DNA from: Oscheius sp. JU75
Taxonomy: Eukaryota > Nematoda > Chromadorea > Rhabditida > Rhabditidae
Assembly: GCA_037178855.1 (NCBI GenBank)
Contig: JASJZC010000003.1
Span: 1,116,001 to 1,180,000, forward strand
Reading direction: 5' to 3'
Length of the DNA stretch: 64,000 nucleotides
Under the pieces are notes generated by a model that searched no databases, was not told where the DNA came from, and saw only the letters and a program-made list of their open reading frames with translations. Position 1 is the stretch's first letter. Every line of letters begins with the position of its first letter. Shown here one piece after another: positions 21,022 through 29,987 of this stretch. The position numbers and the translations under genes were made by a program.

Positions 21022-23193
21022 GACTTTTGCTGAATTGGAAGACGTAGGGAAAAGGTCGACGAAGAGCAGGGAACGCATTCCTCCTAGACCAGAAGACTTG
21101 GCCACAATCTGCTACACTTCAGGGACAACTGGTGTCCCGAAAGGAGTTACATGGTACATGGTAATGTGGTGGCTCTACTTGTTCTGTCGACTACTTGGTG
21201 GAAACCAAGCTGGTGACGGACGACATCACCATCAGCTTTCTTTCATTGGTCTACATGGTCGAGAGTGGCAGTTTCATGATGGAAGAACGGGTCGGTTTCT
21301 ATCGAGGAGACATTCAAAAACTGCCAGACTATACAGTGCGGTGCAAAATTATAGGGCCACCCAGTTTTTTGTGCATCCTGGCGCGGGATGGCGTTTTGAG
21401 GTTTCGGGAGTTGCACCAGCGGATTCGGCGGCTTTCAAAACCCCTGGGTAGGTATGCTTCAGCAATTCAGACGTTTTTTTTTAAGATCAGACGGGTATTT
21501 TTACTAAAAGAGTTGCAGAAGCCTTGGTGCAAAATTATAGGGTCACTAGACAAAAACGCTTATAATAATTAACAAATGTTTATTAAATAAATCAGAAAAG
21601 ATCTACTAGTGCATAACATCACCATTTCTCTGAATACACTCAAAAATACGACACGGCATCGACGTAACTTATCTTATCCAAAACTTGCTGATAGGCCTGG
21701 CTGTTCATTTTGGTCGTAATGAACTCTACCACTTCATCGTTGCAGAAAGCACCCCAGACCATGACGGACCCTCCTCCAAAATTTCTTCTGGACATCATGC
21801 GTGGATCTTTCCTGAGATCCCTCCAATAGTAGCCAAAACCGTCAGGTCCATCCAAATTGAACTTCTTTTCCTCGGAAAAGACGACCTGTTGGGTAAAAAT
21901 AAGACAAGACAAAAGTGACACACGTTTTCCCAATTGGTTATCATGTTAACTCTGCAGAAGTTGAGCCTGGCCACTTTGTGATGTGCTTGAAGTCGAGGAG
22001 CTGGCTTCATCTTTTCTTGCTTCAGATTCGGGTTACGTGCGATGGAATGAAGGACGGTCCACTTGGAGACAGCAAGATTCAGCTCAGTGACCTGACGGCA
22101 ACTGACAGCTTGGTTGGATACACGTCTGAAGACTCGTCTCTCGTCTCGCACCGACAATTTCCTTGGCCGTCCAGTGTGTAGAGCTGTTCCATAGGTTCCG
22201 GGACTGTGTACGTAACTGCTGATCACATTCCTGCTCCGACCCAGCTTTTCGGCGATCTTCCTGTTCGAGAGCCCGACATCTTGAAGAACGTCGACTTGAG
22301 CACGCTCGTCGCTGGACAGTTGGGTACCAAGAGGCATGGTGAGTATCAGAGACGAACTACCTTACCCCCATAGACATCTTATGTTGACAAGTTGTGACGT
22401 GTAAAAGTTTTTAAAAGCGTTTTTGTCTAGTGACCCTATAATTTTGCACCAAGGCTTCTGCAACTCTTTTAGTAAAAATACCCGCCTGATCTTAAAAAAA
22501 ACGTCTGAATTGCTGAAGCATACCTACCCAGGGGTTTTGAAAGCCGCCGAATCCGCTGGTGCAACTCCCGAAACCTCAAAACGCCATCCCGCGCCAGGAT
22601 GCACAAAAAACTGGGTGACCCTATAATTTTGCACCGCACTGTATCAAAGAACTTCGTCCACACATCATGCATGTCGTGCCTAGAGTTCTGAACAAGCTGT
22701 ACGACAAAGTCATGGTCGAAGTGAACTAATCCCTTTCAAAAAGGATTCTCCTCAATGCTGCATTGGTCTACAAGTCTTGGCAACTTTCCAGATTCATCAT
22801 CACGAATGATAGCTTCGTCGATAAGTTGATCTTCAAGGAGATCCGAGAGAAGATGGGCGGACGTATCAAGTTGGTAATCACTGGATCCGCTGCGTTTGCT
22901 GAAAAGGTTTTGACCTTTGTCCATTGTGCTCTCGGATGTATTGTTCTCGAGGGCTACAGAATGTGTAGCTCCGTGTACCGTTTCGATGGAAGGAGACTAC
23001 AAAATTGGATTTCAGAAGGAAAAAACAGAAACCGACTGTAAGAGACAGGCTCCGAGATTGTAGTTTCATGCTGACGGTACCAGAAGGGATGTCTGCCACT
23101 CTAAAGTCTTCCGAAGCATTAGCTTATTCAATGGCTGTCGAAAGGACATTTGACAGAAGAGCGAAGGCGGGATTTAAAAGGAAATGGACGTAG
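21022..23193 (+). pseudogene. long-chain acyl-CoA synthetase pseudogene split by a Tc3-like element
   Basis: ACSL enzymes activate fatty acids with ATP and CoA. Before the transposon: FAELEDVGKR, PPRPEDLATICYTSGTTG (AMP-binding P-loop signature), VPKGV, HGNVVALLVLSTT, VTDDITISFLSL and VGFYRGDIQK, in three frames with short disruptions. After it (from 22644): IKELRPHIMHVVPRVLNKLY, then FKEIREKMGGRIKLVITGSA and VLTFVHCALGCIVLEGY, all classic ACSL blocks. The N-terminal third and the part after about 23100 are not found. Removing the transposon with one TA leaves the reading frame off by one, so the gene was probably already mutated, or has changed since. Clearly non-functional. Confidence 0.85.
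21334..22641 (-). mobile_element. Tc3-like transposon, internally deleted copy
   Basis: 1308-bp element flanked by TA (21332-21333 and 22642-22643), with ends CAGTGCGGTGC and GCACCGCACTG and inverted repeats of roughly 225 bp. The minus-strand transposase starts at 22337 ([20 protein letters not shown]) and keeps the DNA-binding part and the first catalytic region ([27 protein letters not shown]). It jumps from [10 protein letters not shown] directly to the terminal segment, losing the second Asp and the Glu. Compared with the 29988-31587 copy, about 290 bp are missing in the middle. It is non-autonomous and sits in a coding exon of the acyl-CoA synthetase pseudogene. Confidence 0.93.
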
Positions 23194-23279
23194 AACATGG
23201 CTTTTTTGTGACACTCTCTCTCTGTCCCTCTGCCTCTCTGTCTCTCTATCTCTCTGTCTATATATCTCTGTCACTTCCG

Positions 23280-23604
23280 AAAACTCACTAGTCCATTTCA
23301 CAGACGTCGCCATCATAATTGTACTTCGCTCCTAATAGAGATTTCAATCTTTCAATGCTTCTATTGGAAATCTTGTCATTATAGAGAAACTTGACCACCA
23401 TTACACCCTTTTTAAGAATCGTATGTTTTAGTCGTTTCGGTCAGATAATATCCACTAACTGCACGTTTCCCTTAAAGACTATGAGTGGTTCATTCCTTTC
23501 AATCTCGTACATCTTGCTCAAGTCAACCACAATGGCATTGCTGTCTTTTAGGAAGAAATTGCCTTCCAGTTTCTCTATATCACACGATTATGCTTCGACT
23601 TAGA
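23280..23604 (-). other. unrecognised open stretch, one in-frame stop
   Basis: Minus-strand reading of about 105 codons with a single internal stop: IEKLEGNFFLKDSNAIVV, DLSKMYEIERNEPLIVFK, ILKKGVMVVKFLYNDKI, ending EMD-stop. The composition is protein-like (alternating hydrophobic and charged residues) and the stretch lies between two plus-strand pseudogenes. No family was recognised. It could be a decayed exon or chance. Confidence 0.3.
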
Positions 23605-23689
23605 ACAGGCGACCGATAGACGACAATAGTATTTTTCAACTGAGCTCATCAAAGGAGACTGTCTCTACACAGAGGACAACCTTGATCAG

Positions 23690-24602
23690 GATGACCGCAG
23701 TGCTCGGTCTGCGCAGCTTATAACTAACGAGGCAGATATCCTTGAAGAGGTTGGGAACAAATGTTTCGAGCAGAATTTCCCTTTACTCCAATCCTTCTAG
23801 ACCAGGAAAAAGTCTATGACCAGCCTTTTCTGGTTATGAACTATTTGGATCAAAATTGGCCAGGATTGTAGAAGACTGGTGGAAAATTCAATCAGCATTC
23901 TACGCAGCTATTGAGTGTCTGAATGTCATGGCGGATTTTCATAGGAAGGGATATATCCATCGGTATGTTTTGCTCATTTTCGTTTATCCAACTTGACAAC
24001 TAAACAGTGCTGTCGTTGTGGCTCTATTTGTTCACTATAGACTCGTCAGGTAGACAGCGCTGTTGTTGTGACCGGATTTTGTACAGCACAGTTAGACAAT
24101 ACTGTAGTTGTGGCTCTATAAAAATATCCTTGGACAGCTGTCTCTCCTACTCATCTAAATTTTCAGAGACTTAAAGCCTTCAAATTTCTGCCCCGGAGTC
24201 GAAGGTGTCGTTCACAAGCTCTCCCTCATTGACTTCGGAGACTCTGTCAAGGCTTCCAGTTCAAACCAATCTCTTCTGGGAATTCCAGATGGAATGACTC
24301 TTTCATACCTCTCGAGCCTCGAGGCATATAAAAAAGGAACCGGATCCTCCCGAGCCTACCTCGAAAGCTGGTTTTACATGATACTGGAATTCGTTGAACC
24401 GAAAGCGCTCAGCTGGGTCAAAGAGATAAAAGTCGAGAAGCTCAAGGAGAAAAAGATCCTGTTTTGGAAGAACTATCGCAAAGTTCTGAGAAAACCTTTG
24501 CTAGCGATTGCCGAAATCGTTATCGTAAAATATAATCGAAGGAAGGTTCACAGTTTCCAATTTTGCTGTGATAACATACGCAAAAAAAATACAAAAAGAT
24601 AA
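23690..24602 (+). pseudogene. casein kinase 1 / tau-tubulin-kinase-like protein kinase, N-lobe broken
   Basis: CK1-superfamily kinase of the nematode-expanded type. Recognisable: SAQLITNEADILEEVGNK (helix C region), KVYDQPFLVMNYL, KIQSAFYAAIECLNVMADFH, then across an intron (23963-24166) GYIHR/DLKPSNF (catalytic loop), LIDFGDS (DFG), and the CK1-like SSRAYLESWFYMILEF segment to a stop at 24602. The C-terminal exon is open for 145 codons. The N-terminal part changes frame at least twice around 23795 and 23845, and the glycine loop and VAIK lysine are not seen. The intron carries three copies of a palindromic motif described separately. Confidence 0.68.
24004..24120. repeat. three copies of the GACAGCGCTGTC-type motif in a kinase intron
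   Basis: Copies at about 24004-24029 (CAGTGCTGTCGTTGTGGCTC), 24049-24078 (GTAGACAGCGCTGTTGTTGT) and 24089-24120 (GTTAGACAATACTGTAGTTG). They share the pattern TTAGACAGCGCTGTCGTTGTGG, whose core is a 12-bp palindrome. Further copies are at 53991-56245. Confidence 0.7.
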
Positions 24603-24789
24603 CCTCTACTGCTTCTGCAAGCCTTTGAAAATGAAACGTAAAGATTCCAGAATTGCAAACAAGAAAATTTGCAACAAAAATAGTTAAACAAAATTCGCGA
24701 CGAAAGGACGTCACTCGCTACAACTCTAGGGAAAACCATTCGCCTCAGTGCTCTACGTACAATCGAAATCCGACGATGTTGCTGCTTCT

Positions 24790-25073
24790 TCATCTGCTGG
24801 CCTGGATTCCACAGATCGCGACACCGAAAAAGTTCTTGTACATCTCCTCCTCGTCGTTCCAGTCGATTTCTTCGTCTTTTCCGAACGGTATCTAAATGGC
24901 TGATTAAAAATGAACGAAAAGCAACCTACCTCTCCCTTGAGTGCTTCTCGAGCGTCTATTCTGATAAAGTTCTTGAAGGCAACATAGATTGTTTTCAGTC
25001 CATTGTTGGCCATTTGAAAAATCACGGTAGCGTTGATTTCGAGTTGAGGCGAGTTTTCTAAAGTTCTATATTT
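24790..25073 (-). pseudogene. plasma-membrane Ca2+-ATPase fragment (nucleotide-binding domain part)
   Basis: Two minus-strand exons: MANNGLKTIYVAFKNFIRID then AREALKGE, and across a short intron IPFGKDEEIDWNDEEEMYKN then FFGVAICGIQ, ending in a stop at 24790. This matches the end of the N-domain of PMCA-type P-type ATPases, where VGIQDPVR normally follows. No other ATPase exons adjoin it. A second, different PMCA piece is at 53637-53990 but in the wrong order to belong to the same gene. Confidence 0.72.
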
Positions 25074-25129
25074 TCTGGCTAGCAGTTTTGTTCATCTTGT
25101 AGCAATAAAGTTATTTCCTAATCTTCTTG

Positions 25130-25769
25130 AAGTTTGACGAAACCACAAAGATTGTACTGCGGTCACAACCTGCTTGACCTCCGAGGCTTCTGTCTAAGCT
25201 TATCCCGAAATCAGTGGCAGATGATCAGTTGTTTCATTTGCCCCAAAATATATCAAAAGGCTCTAAAAGGAAGGAAGTGTACCACAGGTGTGTCAGTACT
25301 TTACAAGTACTTATTTTGCCTGCAGAGACACGAGGCACAGTATACGACCTCGAGAAATAATAACAAGAACCGATCTGTCCTTCGCGGTGAAAAAATTAGC
25401 TTTTTTATGTTTTCAAAACTATCGCTTATTCTTTGGATGTTTGTTTGTAATTCAAAGGTCACACTTTTTACCAGTCTTCTTGAAAAGTAGATGAAATTTT
25501 TGAGGTTGGTGTTGATCCTGTCCTGGAAATTGGGTTTCCGAAATGTTTGTCCGAAATCGCAAAGATTCGTTTTTATCAGAGACGTGTCAATATAGGCAGA
25601 CTGATAAGCGACGCGATGTGTCTACAGCTGTCTTACTTCTGAAAATGTCCTTTACGTATGATATCCAGTCAAACATACAAAATAGAATTCACTTCAAAAA
25701 GTAGCTCTATGGCGTTCTCATTCTTTGAAGTTAGACTTTGTACCTTTTTCCCTTGCTTGGTCAGAGTCT
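25130..25769. other. intergenic stretch, no supported gene
   Basis: AT-rich, with a piece (25500-25570) similar to 27205-27290, the 3' exon region of the DUF1248 gene (GTTGGTGTTGATCCTGTCCT). This suggests a third, very decayed copy of that exon. Nothing else was recognised. Confidence 0.4.
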
Positions 25770-26531
25770 CAAGTTCCTAGGAGGCCATTCAAAAGTCACC
25801 AACCAGTTTTTAACATACTTTCTTCAACCCGTCGTACAAGCATTGTAAAAGATACTGTTTAGGAAAGAAAATGCCGAGAGCTATCGCTAATCGCCGTAAG
25901 AAGAGAATGTAAGCTCATTTTTGCTTTATTCACCGTGATGTTTAGGTTGATTTTATGAAATCTTTTGTCTACGATCTTCTGTTTGTTGGTTAGCTTAATC
26001 TGTGAGTTCGGATTCTGGACACACAGTGGATTGTTTGTCTTCATCACACTCAACTTTAGATTACCTTTTTTGGTTCACATGGCTACAAACATAACAAAAT
26101 GAACAAGTTTGTCACTGAATGAAATAAAGTGAAGCTTGTCTTGATCTTGCGCTGTTTCATAAGACAGATACTTACTGTTTTTGTGACTCTGTGTTTATCT
26201 CTATTTTAAATTGTTCTCGCGTCTGTGTTTGTCTGTATGTGTGTTTGTCTAAAGCCAATAACAACTATACGTACAAAAGAGTTCTAGCGAAGATTCTATG
26301 AACCAGTCCCTGAGCTTGAGAAATTAATCAATTGAACCAGATTAAGCTCTTAAAACATTTGACAATCTTCTCTCTAACTGCCTCTATTACCTAGCCAGCT
26401 ATTACCAATGCACAAGAAGCTGAAAGCGTCGGTTAGACCAAAGCAGAGAACATAAAGTTCTTAAAATATCAAACTTCAATTCAAACAGGTTGTTAAGTAG
26501 GTCGTTTATAAAACACGTTTAGTAATTAATT

Positions 26532-27100
26532 TATTTATTTACGATTATCATATCATTTCGATATGTCGCATTTTGCTCTGTCTGAAGTTGTCGGGGTCCA
26601 CCTTAGCCATCTGTATCCAGTTCTCGCCACATCTTGTTGCAAAATCGTCTCTCCACCTAGCTCTTGGTCTTCCTGCCGTCCTGTGTCGAGACCACGGCTT
26701 CCATTCGCATATTGTCTTCGTCCATCGGTCGTGTTGCATGTTGGCTATCTTTTCGGCCCATCTCCATTTTCTATTGATCCACTTGATTCTGACGTCTTGC
26801 AGCTTCACCGTCTCGCGTAACCATTCATTTGTTCGTCGGTCCAACAGCGTGATTCCAACCATTCTACGCATCATCTTCCTCTGAGCGGTGATGAGCTTGT
26901 TCAGTTCCCGCTCTTTCAGTGTCCAAGTTTCGCTAGCATAGAGGAGTACAGGCTCGACACATTGTGTGTAGAGCTTCCTTTTGTATTTGAGAGTGATCCT
27001 TGTATTTGTGAAGAGTTCGTGGAAGCGATTGAAAGAGGCCCAGGCTGATCTGATTCTTGCCGCTCAACGTGACTGGCAGATTTCTTCTGTTCGCTACTGA
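26532..27100 (-). mobile_element. 5'-truncated RTE-type non-LTR retrotransposon
   Basis: Encodes only the C-terminal end of ORF2 on the minus strand: LYTQCVEPVLLYASETWTL, MMRRMVGITLLDRRTNEW, TAGRPRARWRDDFATRCGEN. The 3' tail (TTTATTTATTTACGATTATC) is at the low-coordinate end. It is flanked by an 11-bp target duplication AGTAATTAATT (26521-26531 and 27101-27111). The paralogous block keeps the single AGTAATTAATT at 52230-52240 without the element. A longer relative is at 62581-63683. Confidence 0.87.
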
Positions 27101-27171
27101 AGTAATTAATTACAAGTGTGAATTGAATATGTATAATGACAAGATATTTACAATGTAGTTGTTTAACCGGC

Positions 27172-28230
27172 TTACGCATCAGGATGGGCAGCACAGCCAT
27201 TTGCCACGAACATGAGGTTGGTGTTGATTCTGTCCTGGAAACTGGGTTTCCGAAATGTTTGTCCGAAATCGCAAAGGCTCGCTACTGATGCTGTTCTGAT
27301 CTGAAATTTTGAGTTCAAACTTTACAGTTCAAATTTTAAATTCTACCTTATTCAGTTCAGCCTTTTCAAGGATGTAGCTACCACGAAACTCCTTTCTGCA
27401 TTGGACGATGAATGGGATATCGGCTTTGATTTTGCCAACAAGAAAGCCCAAGAGAGCTCCGGCAGCATTTTCATCTTCAGCCCAGAGAGGAGCAATCTGA
27501 TATTTATCAGGAGTTCCTCTGCATGGTCTTGTGGCAGCATATCCAATCACGGTTCCTTGAGAGTCCAAAATTGCGGCTCCAAGGACCATCGGGACGAACT
27601 TTTTTAGGAAAGTAGTTCTATCGGTTCCGGTGACCTTGCGGTCGTAGGCAAGCAGAGACTCGAACTGATCGGCAGTCAGCTTGTCAGTGGAAACCACGTT
27701 AAAATTGTTGTTTTTGGTAGGGAACATGGAGAGACGTTGAAGATCTCCGATAGGGGGACCGCCTTGAACGGTCCCTTGCGGTACTTCTCCAGCATGGCAG
27801 CACGAGCTTTTCCAATCATAGGACAGTCGATGGTCTTGATTTCATCGATGTAAAGAGCAAACAGGTCCATTCCGTATCCGAAACTGCGACACTCCTTGCG
27901 AGTGACATAGAAGTTGCCGTAAGCAAATTCCTTGGTGAAGACGGCACTCAGCGCAGAAATGAGGACATTGTCTAGAAAACCATCAGTAGAACAATACAAT
28001 AATATGATATACCTTCTTTTCTAACAAAAAAGGCAATTCTGCAGTTCGGAAGTTCGCGAAGAAGGGTCATAGTGACTTCATCTTGAGCAATGAAAATGTT
28101 GGGGTCGAGCAGTTCCTCGAGTTGAACCCAAAGCTCAGGAGTAGCCTCCTCGGTAACGAAGAAATCGTCGTGGTTTCTTGAAGCATGTTGAGTGGAAGAG
28201 ATTGGATGAGTGTTGGTGTCTTGAAACATG
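27172..28230 (-). pseudogene. nematode N-acetyltransferase-like gene (DUF1248 + Acetyltransf_18 type), 25-nt deletion
   Basis: Nematode-type GNAT-fold protein of unknown substrate. Start chosen at 28230 (MFQDTNTHPISSTQHASRN). Then TPELWVQLEELLDPNIFIAQ; after an intron VLISALSAVFTKEFAYGNF, ECRSFGYGMDLFALYIDEI, IDCPMIGKARAAMLEKYRKG; then the C-terminal domain AYDRKVTGTDRTTFLKKFVP, AAILDSQGTVIGYAATRPC; and a last exon ending VANGCAAHPDA-stop at 27172. Between IFNV and SMFPTKNNNFN the frame breaks: relative to 53150-53190, 25 nt are absent near 27740. Otherwise it is well conserved, suggesting recent loss. Upstream is a 200-nt non-coding stretch. Confidence 0.75.
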
Positions 28231-28526
28231 TTGAGTGGAAGGTATTGGTTGAGTGCTGCTTCCACAGTAAGCTTGTCTTTTATACTTCTCTCAGGACGAT
28301 AAGCTCAGCTGACAGGAAACACTGTTCCTCTCGGATAGACGCGTCATGTCACGTCAAGATTTTACTAATGAGGGGGAACACGGATGAAGACTGCTCAGGT
28401 GATGTAAAGTCGCTCAAGTGCACAGTAAAGTCAAGAACAACGAGTGTGTTTACTGTCTAAGATTTTGATTTGTGGATCATAAGGAATATGTAAAGGCCCC
28501 TGGTAGACTCTATTTTCTTTCACGCT

Positions 28527-29323
28527 TAACAAACCAAGATAAAAAAATGTTGATCAATCGTGAGTATTTCGAATATTTGCAAAATGCCTTCATTCGACCA
28601 GCCACAAAGAACTATTGTCACCTGTTTTCGACAGACATTTTTCTCAAAAACTTCCGATGACATGTTCGCTTTTTTTAAAGGTCTCTTATCTAGCTATTAT
28701 TACTAGCCGAAAAATCTCATTCATTGGACTCCTGAGAAATGCGTTACCTAAAATTTAGTCTGAAGTATTGGACCTTGTACATTTCATTTTTAGAACAATG
28801 AGATGTATGTTTTCAATTCCGTACATACGAATTCAAGAATAAAATCTACTAATGTGAGAAGCGAAGGCTATGCTCATATAAATATTTTAAATCGGCACTT
28901 GATATCCGTCATCTGCTTCAATCTTTTCACAACATGAAGGCATTAGATACAAACCTCACCAGTTTTTGTGACTTAGTATGGATACTAAGTCACAAAAAGT
29001 GTGTTATAGTGAATGTGTTTATAATAAATTGACGTTTGTTTTGAACTGCAACATAAGTATTACAAGTGTAAGCGTCTGTTCATACTTCACAACTGCCAAA
29101 CAGTCCTTTCATACAACCTCCGCATAACATTTTCCGGCTAGTAATGCTAGATAAGAGAACATTAAAAAAAAGCGAAAATGTCATCGGAAGTTTTTGAGAA
29201 AAATGTCTGTCGAAGAGATGTGACAATAGTTCTTTGTGACTGGTCGAATGAAGGCATTTTGCAAATATTCGAAATACTCACGATTGATCAACATTTTTTT
29301 ATCTTGGTTTGTTAAGCTTTTCG
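28527..29323. repeat. large inverted repeat (foldback) with a central 36-bp palindrome
   Basis: Arm 28527-28707 (GCTTAACAAACCAAGATAAA start) is the reverse complement of arm 29132-29323 with only a few mismatches over roughly 180 bp. The spacer of about 425 bp contains a perfect palindrome (TTTTTGTGACTTAGTAT-GG-inverse, 28963-28998). Block B' has only one arm (53410-53530), so the inversion-duplication is specific to this copy. No coding potential was recognised. Confidence 0.8.
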
Positions 29324-29324
29324 A

Positions 29325-29448
29325 TTACTATTTTGATCTACATGCTCTCTGTAAGCGTCCTGCTTGCTTGGCTATTCAAGTATCGGTGTAAGGTTAGGAG
29401 AAAAAGAGCTCCGTTGCTTCTAGAAACGAAGAACGACAAAAGTGACTA
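29325..29448 (+). pseudogene. isolated C-terminal membrane segment of an MPPE1/PGAP5-like gene
   Basis: About 124 nt closely similar to 58742-58872, the last exon of the metallophosphoesterase pseudogene. Encodes ILIYMLSVSVLLAWLFKYRC then KVRRKRAPLLLETKNDKSD-stop, i.e. one transmembrane helix plus basic tail. No other exon of that gene is nearby. It abuts the foldback arm, so it was probably carried here by rearrangement. Confidence 0.65.
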
Positions 29449-29459
29449 GAATTGTTTTA

Positions 29460-29987
29460 ATAAAAGTTTGCTCGAAAGAATTAGTGTCCTTTGAAACAAA
29501 GGTATATCAGCATGATTCGAAACAAGTTTTTTCTAGAAAACAATACATTCAAAAACAGTAACACCCACAATATCATCCGAGTTAAAACGAATATATTATA
29601 TATTAAAAGCAGCAGAGTTTGCGGAAACATTTTGAAGTCTGGTAGATCAGATATCGAGGATTGGAGAAATCGATAAGATCGTGGGCTCGGGGGAATGGAG
29701 ACTGGAAAGACGATCCGCACATGAAAGAGGTTGTGGTGAAAGACAAAAAGAAGGCTTTTGACGACTACATGGCAAGGATCCGCATCTCCATGTCAAGAGG
29801 GAAGCCGATGAGAACAGGCAGCCGATGAACAAGAGGGACTTGTTTCGACTGAAAGTTGTCGACCACAACAACGACAACATATAAACGACAAATGCAAACT
29901 TTTGCATGAAATCCGCTGTTCTTACGTAATCTTGGTATGCTTTGTCCAAAGAGACAGAGACAGATTGGTAGAGGTTAGCCACACATA
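29460..29987. other. stretch between foldback and Tc3-like element
   Basis: Contains an open plus-strand reading (29705-29820; HMKEVVVKDKKKAFDDYMAR, IRISMSRGKPMRTGSR), charged and protein-like but unrecognised, then a GAGACAGA tract at 29950-29975. No supported gene. Confidence 0.35.

Larger units (their letters stand above)
25770..29322. repeat. segmental duplication block A' (DUF1248 region), paralogous to 51723-53590
   Basis: Shares sequence in the same order with 51723-53590: a stretch around AAAATGCCGAGAGCTAT (about 25868 and 51760), the region before the RTE insertion, the acetyltransferase exons, and the AAGCGTCTGTTCATACTTCA segment (about 29070 and 53340). Differences include the RTE fragment (only here), an LTR-like insert (only in B') and an inverted duplication (only here). 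Confidence 0.78.

Noticed and set aside
27730..28230. Start of the DUF1248 gene at a codon near 28265
   Set aside because: The codon there is GTG; the first ATG in frame is at 28230, which I used.
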